Shown here one piece after another: positions 15,236-21,542 of a DNA stretch of 26,413 nt. The notes below the pieces were generated by a model, which was not told where the DNA came from, did no database searches, and saw nothing but the letters and a program-made list of their open reading frames with translations. The DNA comes from an uncultured Ruminococcus sp. (lineage in GTDB: Bacteria; Bacillota_A; Clostridia; Oscillospirales; Ruminococcaceae), in the NCBI GenBank assembly GCA_937880065.1, contig CALFMA010000155.1, positions 1 through 26,413 on the forward strand, in the 5' to 3' direction. The position numbers were made by a program, and so were the translations under genes. Each line of letters starts with the position of its first letter. Positions within the stretch are counted from its first letter, which is position 1.

Positions 15236-15275
15236 TATATACCGTAGTTTGGTGTAGGGGGGATATTATCCGCCC
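15236..15275. repeat. REP-like sequence between convergent genes
   Basis: ATATACCGT, then GTGTAGGG and an imperfect palindrome built on GGATATTATCC. It shares parts with 10459-10535 and 18229-18268. It lies between the AraC terminator and the end of the reverse-strand rubrerythrin gene and may help end that transcript. Confidence 0.6.
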
Positions 15276-15285
15276 GCATTTTAGA

Positions 15286-15960
15286 TTAACCAAAATATCT
15301 CTTGAGAAGTCCCTCAAATGCCTTGCCGTGTCTTGCTTCGTCCCTAGCCATTTCGTGAACTGTGTCGTGAATAGCGTCAAGGTTCAGCTCCTTAGCTCTC
15401 TTAGCAAGGTCAAGCTTGCCCTGTGTAGCACCATGCTCAGCAGCAACTCTTGCTGTGAGGTTTTCCTTTGTGGAAGAAGATACAACCTCGCCTAAAAGTT
15501 CTGCAAACTTAGCAGCGTGTTCAGCCTCCTCAAATGCAGCCTTTTCCCAGTATAAGCCGATTTCGGGATAACCCTCTCTGTGAGCTACACGAGCCATTGC
15601 AAGGTACATACCAACCTCAGTACACTCACCTGCAAAATTTGCTCTGAGTCCCTCAATGATTTCCTCGTCAGTTACAGCCTTAGCTACGCCAACTTCATGC
15701 TCGCAAGCGAATACGAGATTTCCCTCGTCCTTTTTCTCGATGAACTTCTCGCCGGGAACGCCGCACTGTGGGCATTTGTCGGGAGCAGATGTACCCTCGT
15801 GAACGTATCCGCAAACGGGGCAGACATACTTGGAAACAGCAGCTTCCTCAGCCTTTTCCTCAACGAAATCGGATGCAGGAACACCGCAGAGTGGGCAAAC
15901 CTCGGGAGCAGCGTCGCCCTCGTGAACATAACCGCAAACTGAACATACATATTTAGCCAT
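15286..15960 (-). CDS. Rubrerythrin with two N-terminal rubredoxin-like domains
   Basis: The start at 15960 is preferred because GGAGG lies upstream of it; an in-frame ATG at 15975 overlaps that site. The 224-residue cytoplasmic protein has two tandem rubredoxin-like zinc/iron knots: Cys6, Cys9, Cys22, Cys25 and Cys47, Cys50, Cys63, Cys66. A ferritin-like diiron domain follows, with Glu112/Glu115, Glu145-x-x-His148 and Glu208-x-x-His211. Rubrerythrins reduce hydrogen peroxide in anaerobes. The N-terminal position of the knots matches the clostridial reverse rubrerythrins, but two copies instead of one is unusual. It follows the NrdD-tail-like gene by about 50 bp, so the two are probably co-transcribed. 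Confidence 0.92.
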   Translation of the reverse strand: MAKYVCSVCGYVHEGDAAPEVCPLCGVPASDFVEEKAEEAAVSKYVCPVCGYVHEGTSAPDKCPQCGVPGEKFIEKKDEGNLVFACEHEVGVAKAVTDEEIIEGLRANFAGECTEVGMYLAMARVAHREGYPEIGLYWEKAAFEEAEHAAKFAELLGEVVSSSTKENLTARVAAEHGATQGKLDLAKRAKELNLDAIHDTVHEMARDEARHGKAFEGLLKRYFG

Positions 15961-16012
15961 AATAAAGACCTCCATTTAATTATTAATTTTATTTTATTGC
16001 TTTGTAAGCATA

Positions 16013-16276
16013 TTAAACATTGTGTTTGATTCTGTCGCTTTCCTCGGCACGCTTGCCGTCGTTGAAACGATTGAGATTGCCAACAAGATAGCCTGTAATT
16101 CGGCGAATTCTGTCGAAAGGCACATCGGCAAATTCAAATTTAAGGTCGGCATAGTCACCGTCAATTGACACAGTCATTTCCTTAATAATCTTGTCGGAAT
16201 ATTTTTTTCTGCCGTATTCGGCATATGCGTCAATTTCCTCTTTTGGAATATTTCCGCCAATAACATTAATCTTCAT
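16013..16276 (-). CDS. Small protein resembling the C-terminal motif of anaerobic ribonucleotide reductase
   Basis: ATG 16276 follows AGGAGG at 8 bases; an ATG at 16297 precedes that site and is rejected. The 87-residue protein begins MKINVIGGNIPKEEIDAYAE and ends with RIRRITGYLVGNLNRFNDGK followed by RAEESDRIKH. That end recalls the tail of class III ribonucleotide reductases, where RVTGYYRPVQNWNDGK-like sequence occurs. Small clostridial proteins of this kind are often annotated as anaerobic ribonucleoside-triphosphate reductase, although they lack the catalytic barrel and glycyl radical site. Function is unknown; a role linked to nucleotide reduction is inference. It is the first gene of the operon with rubrerythrin. 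Confidence 0.7.
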   Translation of the reverse strand: MKINVIGGNIPKEEIDAYAEYGRKKYSDKIIKEMTVSIDGDYADLKFEFADVPFDRIRRITGYLVGNLNRFNDGKRAEESDRIKHNV

Positions 16277-16319
16277 AACGTAACCTCCTGATATCACTTC
16301 TTAACAAAAATTTCAAGAG

Positions 16320-16349
16320 ATTTTACCATGGTTTTATCTCGGTGTACAA
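16320..16349 (-). promoter_or_regulatory. Possible promoter of the NrdD-like/rubrerythrin operon
   Basis: On the minus strand, TTGTAC (16344-16349) and TAAAAT (16320-16325) are separated by 18 bp, with TGG before the -10. The match is weaker than in the other promoters of this window. Confidence 0.45.
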
Positions 16350-16375
16350 ATTTCGCTTTTCGGGAAGTTTTTCCC

Positions 16376-16404
16376 TTGACCTTTTCTGTAATATATTGTA
16401 TCAT
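16376..16404 (+). promoter_or_regulatory. Promoter of the Crp/Fnr regulator gene
   Basis: TTGACC at 16376-16381, a 17-bp spacer and TATCAT at 16399-16404. Confidence 0.75.
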
Positions 16405-16422
16405 AGTATTTGAGAAAAATCT

Positions 16423-16436
16423 GTTGCAATTGCAAC
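16423..16436. promoter_or_regulatory. Perfect 14-bp palindrome in the crp/fnr leader
   Basis: GTTGCAATTGCAAC is a perfect dyad located about +12 to +26 from the predicted start and directly before the AAGGAGGAG site. Its length and symmetry fit an operator of a Crp/Fnr family dimer, so it may be an autoregulatory site. It could alternatively act at the RNA level by masking the ribosome binding site. Confidence 0.5.
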
Positions 16437-16452
16437 AAGGAGGAGAATTTTT

Positions 16453-17124
16453 TTGCCTGAACATAATATACTTTTTAATGGAGTTGACGATTATGACTGC
16501 CACAGGATGTTTAAATGCTTCAATATGGAAGTAAAAAAATTCCGTGCAGGCAGCTGCATAAGCGACTATTCAAAGCAGGGGGATAAAATCGGAATTATCC
16601 TCAAAGGCTGTGCGGATGTAGTGAGATATGATGTCAACGGCGTGAGAACTATAATCGAAACCCTCGGAGAACAGGGAATTTTCGGGGAATATTTCACATA
16701 CCCCTCGTCATCGAGAAGCTATATCGAGGTGGTGGCTGGGAAGAATTGCGAAATTCTCTATGTCCGCCGTTCAGAATTGCTGAAACGCTGCGAAAATGCC
16801 TGCGGATGCCATTCAAGGGTAGTTGAGAATATGCTGGAACTTATGACGGAAAAGGCAGTTTCATTGAGCGAGCGTGTTGAAGTTCTCAGCCAGCGGACTA
16901 TTGAAAATAAGCTTATCAGCTTTTTGCAGATTACTGAGGATAAAACCGCAGAGGGAAAAACTCCTCAGATTCCGTTTTCCACAACGGTGCTGTCAGACTA
17001 TCTCTGTGTCAACCGAAGTGCATTGCAGAGGGAAATCGCAAAGCTGAAAAAATCGGGAGTTCTTACCATATCAAAGAGAAAATTCAAGCTGAAAATCAAT
17101 CAAGAAAATGAATTTGACATATAG
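16453..17124 (+). CDS. Crp/Fnr family transcriptional regulator, cysteine-rich
   Basis: A TTG start at 16453 is chosen because AAGGAGGAG ends 7 bases upstream; the next ATG at 16480 lacks a site. The 223-residue protein has an N-terminal cyclic-nucleotide-binding-like beta barrel (about 20-130: GIILKGCADVVRYDV, GEQGIFGEYFTYP) and a C-terminal winged helix-turn-helix (about 150-215: TTVLSDYLCVNRSALQREIA). It contains about nine cysteines, including Cys16, Cys22, Cys35, Cys53 and a CxxxCxC cluster in the linker helix (RCENACGCHSR), which could serve redox or heme/iron-sulfur sensing; that is inference. It lies divergent to the rubrerythrin operon, a plausible oxidative-stress target. The end of the gene contains the next promoter. 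Confidence 0.88.
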   Translation: MPEHNILFNGVDDYDCHRMFKCFNMEVKKFRAGSCISDYSKQGDKIGIILKGCADVVRYDVNGVRTIIETLGEQGIFGEYFTYPSSSRSYIEVVAGKNCEILYVRRSELLKRCENACGCHSRVVENMLELMTEKAVSLSERVEVLSQRTIENKLISFLQITEDKTAEGKTPQIPFSTTVLSDYLCVNRSALQREIAKLKKSGVLTISKRKFKLKINQENEFDI

Positions 17125-17142
17125 CGAAAAATATGGTATAAT
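17114..17142 (+). promoter_or_regulatory. Promoter of the undecaprenyl-diphosphatase gene
   Basis: A consensus promoter: TTGACA at 17114-17119, a 17-bp spacer and TATAAT at 17137-17142, with TGG before the -10 box. The -35 box is inside the last codons of the Crp/Fnr gene. Confidence 0.88.
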
Positions 17143-17175
17143 TTTTAGGTAATAAATTCAGAAAGGAAATTTTTT

Positions 17176-18048
17176 ATGGTTTGGGAATTTATAAAATCGC
17201 TTATCCTCGGCATTGTAGAGGGAATTACGGAGTGGCTGCCTGTCAGCAGTACGGGACATCTGATACTTGTTGACGAGTTTCTGAAACTGAAAGTCAGCGA
17301 CGATCCGCAGATTAATGAGGATTTCCTCAGTATGTTCAATGTGGTTATTCAGCTTGGAGCGATTATGGCGGTTGTAATAATCTTCTGGAAAAAGCTGTTC
17401 CCCTTTGGCAAAAAAGACAACGCACAGCCGCTGAAAAAAGAAGGCTTCGGTGCATACGTAAAAATGGACATTATGCAGATGTGGTTCAAGGTTATTGTGG
17501 CTTGTCTGCCTGCGGCGGTTATCGGACTTCTCTTTGACGAGGTTTTCGAGAGATTATTCTATAATCCGTGGGTTATTGCCATTGCCCTTATCGTTTTCGG
17601 TATCGCATTTATCATCATCGAAAACCGCAACAAAAATGCAACTGCAAAGGTAAACAGCATAAGCGAGCTTACATATAAAACTGCCCTTATAATCGGTGCA
17701 TTTCAGCTTATAGCGGCAATTTTCCCCGGAACATCACGTTCAGGCTCAACAATTGTCGGTTCACTTCTCATCGGAGTTTCAAGAACGGTTGCAGCGGAGT
17801 TCACATTCTTCCTTGCAGTTCCTGTAATGTTCGGTGCAAGCCTTTTGAAGCTTCTGAAATATGACGGCGGCTTCACAGGCGAGCAGATTGGCATACTTGC
17901 AATTGGTATGATTTCAGCATTTGCCGTGTCAATTTTTGTTATCAAGTTCCTTATGGATTACATCAAAAAGCACGATTTCAAGGCATTTGGCTGGTATAGA
18001 ATTATCCTTGGAATTCTTGTTCTTGGATATTTCAGTATATTTGCTTAA
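17176..18048 (+). CDS. uppP: Undecaprenyl-diphosphatase (bacitracin resistance protein)
   Basis: This 290-residue integral membrane enzyme dephosphorylates undecaprenyl diphosphate to recycle the lipid carrier of peptidoglycan and other wall polymers; extra copies give bacitracin resistance. The two BacA signatures are present: Glu15-x3-Glu19 in EGITEWLPVSSTGHL, and PGTSRSGST from residue 184. About eight hydrophobic helices are visible and the length is usual for the family. AAAGGA precedes the ATG. It appears monocistronic, with its own strong promoter and a repeat-associated terminator downstream. Confidence 0.95.
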   Translation: MVWEFIKSLILGIVEGITEWLPVSSTGHLILVDEFLKLKVSDDPQINEDFLSMFNVVIQLGAIMAVVIIFWKKLFPFGKKDNAQPLKKEGFGAYVKMDIMQMWFKVIVACLPAAVIGLLFDEVFERLFYNPWVIAIALIVFGIAFIIIENRNKNATAKVNSISELTYKTALIIGAFQLIAAIFPGTSRSGSTIVGSLLIGVSRTVAAEFTFFLAVPVMFGASLLKLLKYDGGFTGEQIGILAIGMISAFAVSIFVIKFLMDYIKKHDFKAFGWYRIILGILVLGYFSIFA

Positions 18049-18059
18049 TTATTTTAAAG

Positions 18060-18161
18060 AGCTATTAGCCTTTTGGTAATGCGTAATTTTTAATGAGCCT
18101 TTAGCTTTTAGCCTTTAGCCATTAGCTTTTGGAACGGCAGATAAATTCAGAATATAGAATT
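18060..18161 (+). repeat. Composite intergenic repeat, copy C with truncated extra head
   Basis: A short stub (18060-18076, AGCTATTAGCCTTTTGG) precedes a full copy starting TAATGCGTAATT at 18077. The full copy continues with TTTAATGAGCC, heptameric TTAGC units, GGAACGGCAGATAAATTC and the A/T tract up to the GGACGG terminator. It is in the same orientation as the upstream gene uppP. Confidence 0.82.
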
Positions 18162-18198
18162 ATGGACGGCAGTCTTGGCAATTGCCGTCCATTTTTTT
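18162..18198 (+). terminator. GGACGG-stem terminator after uppP
   Basis: ATGGACGGCAGT pairs with ATTGCCGTCCAT over 12 bp (one wobble) and is followed by seven T. Confidence 0.9.
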
Positions 18199-18228
18199 GT
18201 GCCGTGCCTAATGTGTGAAATTGGTGAT

Positions 18229-18268
18229 ATACCGTCAATATGTGTAGGGTCACGGTCTGCCGTGACCG
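18229..18268. repeat. REP-like sequence with GGTCACGG palindrome
   Basis: GATATACCGT, then TGTGTAGGG leading into the palindrome GGTCACGG-TCTG-CCGTGACC (18249-18268). The GATATACCGT and GTGTAGGG parts match 15236-15275. The stem differs, so the flanks are conserved and the palindrome varies. Confidence 0.6.
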
Positions 18269-18300
18269 TTATACATAACACCTTTTTAAAGACAATTTTC

Positions 18301-18328
18301 CTCCGATATTTTCATCGGAGTTTTTTTT
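18301..18328 (+). terminator. Second terminator upstream of the sigma factor gene
   Basis: CTCCGAT pairs with ATCGGAG (7 bp) with a 6-nt loop, followed by eight T. It insulates the sigma factor promoter two bases downstream. Confidence 0.85.
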
Positions 18329-18329
18329 A

Positions 18330-18358
18330 TTGCAATCGTTTGCGATGCGTGGTATAAT
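18330..18358 (+). promoter_or_regulatory. Promoter of the sigma/sensor operon
   Basis: TTGCAA at 18330-18335, a 17-bp spacer and TATAAT at 18353-18358 with a TGG extension. It resembles a housekeeping promoter; an autoregulatory ECF-type promoter is not apparent. Confidence 0.75.
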
Positions 18359-18446
18359 AAAATTCTGAAAAAAATGTTACACATAGGACTTGTATTGCGA
18401 GTAAATATTATGAAAGCACTTGATATATTAAAAAGGAGTGATTGTT

Positions 18447-19028
18447 TTGACTGATACTCAATACGCACTGCTATATTCCGTTTCACCTGCAAATGCCCAT
18501 ACAGCGTTGTTTAACGAATATTTCAACTACGTTTATTCAATAGTTTTCAACAAGCTGAGAAGCTGCGGTACAAAAGAGGATATAGAAGAATGTGTGTCTG
18601 ATGTATTTGCGGCAGTTTTTGAGAAATACGAGAAAAACGGTTTCAGCAGCGGTTCGCTGAATGGGCTGATAGGCACAATTGCAGCAAATAAGGCAATAAG
18701 CTATTTCCGTTCATTATCGTCAAAGAGCAAATACACAGCGGAAATTGATGAAACAGCCTTATCGGAAATAAGCGATGATGAATTATTAGTGGAAAATGCG
18801 GAAAAAAAGGAACTGAAAGATATTCTGCTAAGCTGTGTGAATGCCCTCGGTGAGCCTGATTCCACAATGATTATCCAGAAATATTATTACAATATGAATT
18901 CTTCACAGATAGCGGAGCAACATTCATTGACCTCGGCAGGGGTGAGAATGCGTTGTGCAAGAGCGTTGAAAAAGCTTGAAAAAATGCTCTCTGAAAAGGG
19001 ATTCGGATTAAAGGAGTGCAGCTTATGA
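18447..19028 (+). CDS. ECF-type RNA polymerase sigma factor
   Basis: A TTG start at 18447 is chosen because AAAAGGAG ends 8 bases upstream; a GTG at 18438 overlaps that site. The 193-residue protein has a sigma region 2 (HTALFNEYFNYVYSIVFNKL, DIEECVSDVFAAVFEKYEKN) and a region 4 helix-turn-helix (IIQKYYYNMNSSQIAEQHSL, TSAGVRMRCARALKKLEKML), with no region 1 or 3, as in extracytoplasmic-function sigma factors. It directs RNA polymerase to a stress or surface-signal regulon. Its stop overlaps the start of the next gene (ATGA), the usual arrangement of an ECF sigma factor and its membrane anti-sigma partner. Confidence 0.9.
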   Translation: MTDTQYALLYSVSPANAHTALFNEYFNYVYSIVFNKLRSCGTKEDIEECVSDVFAAVFEKYEKNGFSSGSLNGLIGTIAANKAISYFRSLSSKSKYTAEIDETALSEISDDELLVENAEKKELKDILLSCVNALGEPDSTMIIQKYYYNMNSSQIAEQHSLTSAGVRMRCARALKKLEKMLSEKGFGLKECSL

Positions 19029-21238
19029 GTGACAAAAGAGAAATAAGCTTCGATATTCTTGAAAATACGGATATTGAAACCGTGGAAAAGCTTGAAAGGG
19101 ATATTCCTATGGTAAGCGAAAAGGATAGAAACAGAATTCTTGAAATGAGCCTGAAAAAGTTTGAAAGTGGAATGAATAAGAGTATTGACAGCGATAATGA
19201 AAGTGAAAATGTTGGGGTAGATATAAACGATGAGGAATTCATTGTAAGCGGAGTTGAAAAATACAGCAAGCCGAAAATGTCAAAGGCAGCGGCAGCATTC
19301 ATCGGTGCGGCAGCGGCATTGGCAATAATTATTTCGGGAATCCGAGTATTTTCCCATAACAATAATAAGATTGACGAACCTATGCAGGACAGCACTTCAA
19401 CATCTTTATACGAGGAAAATCCGTCGAAACTTACCCTCCGTTATGCACAGGACGAAGTGTTGGGGAACATCTCTGAACAAATGTGCGGTTATAGTTTGTT
19501 TGATGTCAATAAAGATGATGTTCCCGAACTCATTGTGAACTGTAAAACCACCAAAAACAGCTATTTTTCAGACTTTTACTATTTCAACGGAATTGATTAT
19601 GTTCGGGAAATAACTCTCGCCTCCGATACAGATGAAAAAATTGAGCTTCGTGGCGTAATTAAATGTAATGAAGCTGAAAATCTCATATGGTGCGAACATC
19701 ACGAAGAAGGCGGCAATGCAGTCTATAAAATGAACGGAGATAATACCTTTGAAAGTATGGGCTGTTTTGAGAATGATGACGAGTTTCTTACAAGCAGGGA
19801 GTGGGTTGATTTTAGTTATGAGGGGTTAAATAATAGTAAAACGTGGACAGACGATAATAAGCCCACAAAGGCAATGCTTGATGCTGCAAGAGATACCGTC
19901 CTTGAATCAATTTCAGGCACCAATATTGAATATGCTTACTGTGATGTAAATATGGACGGTGTAGAGGAACTTATTGTAAGTGCGGAAGATATTTCAAACA
20001 ACCGTTCATCTGTATTATTTTATTTCAACGGAACGGGTTATACAAGTAAAATAAATCCCTCTAAGAGTTCAGCAGATGAAGAAATGCCGGCTGTATTAGT
20101 AGGTGAAATCTTATGTCTGCCCGACGAAAATCTTGTGTGGTGTACTAATTCCCCAATATCTGAAATTGATATAGTTCTGAAAATGCTTGAGGATAACAAT
20201 TTTGAAGTAGTTGCAGCTGATAAAAAAGATGATGAAAGCTATAAAAATAAAAACTGGCTTGATATTAAATTCAAACCTTATGAATCTGAAACTGGAAATG
20301 CGTCTAAATTACCTGATATGATATCTGACCATTTGCCCCCTGAGGCTGCGGATGCTATGATAAGACTGCTGGAAAAGCTTTCTGTTTATATCGAGAATAT
20401 CAATTTGAATTTATTTGGTGTAAATGACGACAACACGCCCGAAATTATTATTACAAAGGCAGATGCGTATGGAAATCCTGTTTCTGACTTGTATTATTTC
20501 AACGGAACCGACTATGTTAATAAGCTGAAATTTTCTGACGATACAGAAAATATCCTCGAAACTGATATTATTCGTGGTGATATTAAAGGCAACAGTAACG
20601 AAAATCTTATATGGTGTAAAAATACCGAGGGAGAGGGCAATGCAGTCTATAAAATGCATACTGACAGTACCTTTGAAATAGTTGGTATTTTTGAGGATAA
20701 CGATGAATTCCTTACAAGCAGGGAATGGGTTGATTTCAAGGAAGGGTATAGTGAAGAAGAAGCGGGCAGTATCTCCGTTCGTCCGCAGGAAATACACGAC
20801 CTTGCAAGAAACAGACTCCTTGAAACTTTATCGGCTAATCAATATTGTTCTGTGGTGGAATATGCTTATTGTGATATGAATTCAGACGGCACACCTGAAC
20901 TTATAATAAACTTTGAAAATATGTCAGGCAATAAATTTTCTTCTCTTTACTTTTTCAACGGAGCTGATTACCTAAATGCCGCAGGTGAAACTGAAAAAGG
21001 TGTTATTGCCAATATTACAGGCAATCTCCGTTTCTGCCCATTTGAAAGCCTTATCTGGTGCGAACATCAGAATAATGGAGAGTATTCGGTTTATAAGATG
21101 AATTATGACAACACATTTGAATTAAAGGATGCCTTTGAAGAACCTGATGCTGCCAATGTTAATAATCAGCTTGGTTCTTTGTATAATCACTACAACAATA
21201 AGGAATGGATTAACATTGAATTTACGCCTTATAAGTAA
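19025..21238 (+). CDS. Putative membrane anti-sigma/sensor protein with four extracellular calcium-loop repeats
   Basis: ATG 19025 follows AAGGAG by 8 bases and overlaps the sigma stop. The 737-residue protein has a cytoplasmic part of about 85 residues, probably the sigma-binding region, one membrane helix (about 86-106) and a long exterior part. The exterior holds four units of roughly 145-160 residues. Each has a calcium-type loop (D160-VNKDD, D307-VNMDG, 465-VNDDN, D617-MNSDG followed by xPELI), a YFNGxxY motif, an ENLIWC-like motif and an NTFE motif. Units 1 and 3 end DEFLTSREWVDF, while units 2 and 4 end in NK-W-I/L-(D/N)I-F-PY. The second pair therefore duplicates the first pair. The loops resemble VCBS/FG-GAP repeats. 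The ligand, perhaps a polysaccharide, is unknown; no known anti-sigma motif was recognised. Confidence 0.72.
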   Translation: MSDKREISFDILENTDIETVEKLERDIPMVSEKDRNRILEMSLKKFESGMNKSIDSDNESENVGVDINDEEFIVSGVEKYSKPKMSKAAAAFIGAAAALAIIISGIRVFSHNNNKIDEPMQDSTSTSLYEENPSKLTLRYAQDEVLGNISEQMCGYSLFDVNKDDVPELIVNCKTTKNSYFSDFYYFNGIDYVREITLASDTDEKIELRGVIKCNEAENLIWCEHHEEGGNAVYKMNGDNTFESMGCFENDDEFLTSREWVDFSYEGLNNSKTWTDDNKPTKAMLDAARDTVLESISGTNIEYAYCDVNMDGVEELIVSAEDISNNRSSVLFYFNGTGYTSKINPSKSSADEEMPAVLVGEILCLPDENLVWCTNSPISEIDIVLKMLEDNNFEVVAADKKDDESYKNKNWLDIKFKPYESETGNASKLPDMISDHLPPEAADAMIRLLEKLSVYIENINLNLFGVNDDNTPEIIITKADAYGNPVSDLYYFNGTDYVNKLKFSDDTENILETDIIRGDIKGNSNENLIWCKNTEGEGNAVYKMHTDSTFEIVGIFEDNDEFLTSREWVDFKEGYSEEEAGSISVRPQEIHDLARNRLLETLSANQYCSVVEYAYCDMNSDGTPELIINFENMSGNKFSSLYFFNGADYLNAAGETEKGVIANITGNLRFCPFESLIWCEHQNNGEYSVYKMNYDNTFELKDAFEEPDAANVNNQLGSLYNHYNNKEWINIEFTPYK

Positions 21239-21252
21239 AATTGTATACTCTG

Positions 21253-21280
21253 AAAGCCCGAAAAAATTCGGGCTTTTTTC
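21253..21280 (+). terminator. Terminator of the sigma/sensor operon
   Basis: AAAGCCCGAA pairs perfectly with TTCGGGCTTT over 10 bp with a 4-nt A loop, followed by a T run. The second copy of the MITE-like element starts 15 bp later. Confidence 0.9.
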
Positions 21281-21294
21281 GGGCTTTATATATT

Positions 21295-21452
21295 GGGCAT
21301 CTCTAAAAACCCCTTTTGAGAAAAAACAGCTATGTACGTCATCTGCTTCGTCAACCTCCCTTGGAGTGCGACAGCACGCCTTCGGTAGGTTTCCTTGCAG
21401 CTGCCGCACCTATCTGTCTTTTCTTTAATCAAACGGGTTTTTAGAGATGCCC
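21295..21452 (-). mobile_element. MITE-like element, copy 2 (158 bp, inverted)
   Basis: Same length and same 16-bp terminal inverted repeats as the element at 4466-4623, in opposite orientation, with 151 of 158 positions identical. It is flanked on both sides by TATT, a possible 4-bp target duplication. It fills most of the gap 21239-21542. Its right end lies 2 bp before the -35 box of the yfhO promoter, so the insertion reset that promoter's upstream sequence. Confidence 0.82.
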
Positions 21453-21454
21453 TA

Positions 21455-21483
21455 TTGAAAAATGAGGGAAATTGTGGTATAAT
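21455..21483 (+). promoter_or_regulatory. Promoter of the yfhO-NUDIX operon
   Basis: TTGAAA at 21455-21460, a 17-bp spacer and TATAAT at 21478-21483 with a TGG extension. It starts right beside the end of the MITE-like element. Confidence 0.78.
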
Positions 21484-21542
21484 AAAAACAGTTTTGCAAA
21501 GTTGCAGATTAAATCAGCGAAATATTTTTCAAGGAGAAGAAA

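Noticed and set aside
16294..16503. A 69-codon reverse-strand frame between the Crp/Fnr and NrdD-tail-like genes
   Set aside because: It covers the forward Crp/Fnr promoter, leader palindrome and ribosome binding site and has no motif or start site of its own.
18175..18357. A 60-codon forward frame in the gap before the sigma factor gene
   Set aside because: It starts inside a terminator stem, runs through a REP-like palindrome and a second terminator, and lacks a ribosome binding site.
18447..19028. Assignment of the sigma factor as SigI with an RsgI partner
   Set aside because: The regions seen are those of ECF sigma factors, and the partner lacks a recognisable RsgI N-terminal domain; only the general sigma/sensor logic is kept.
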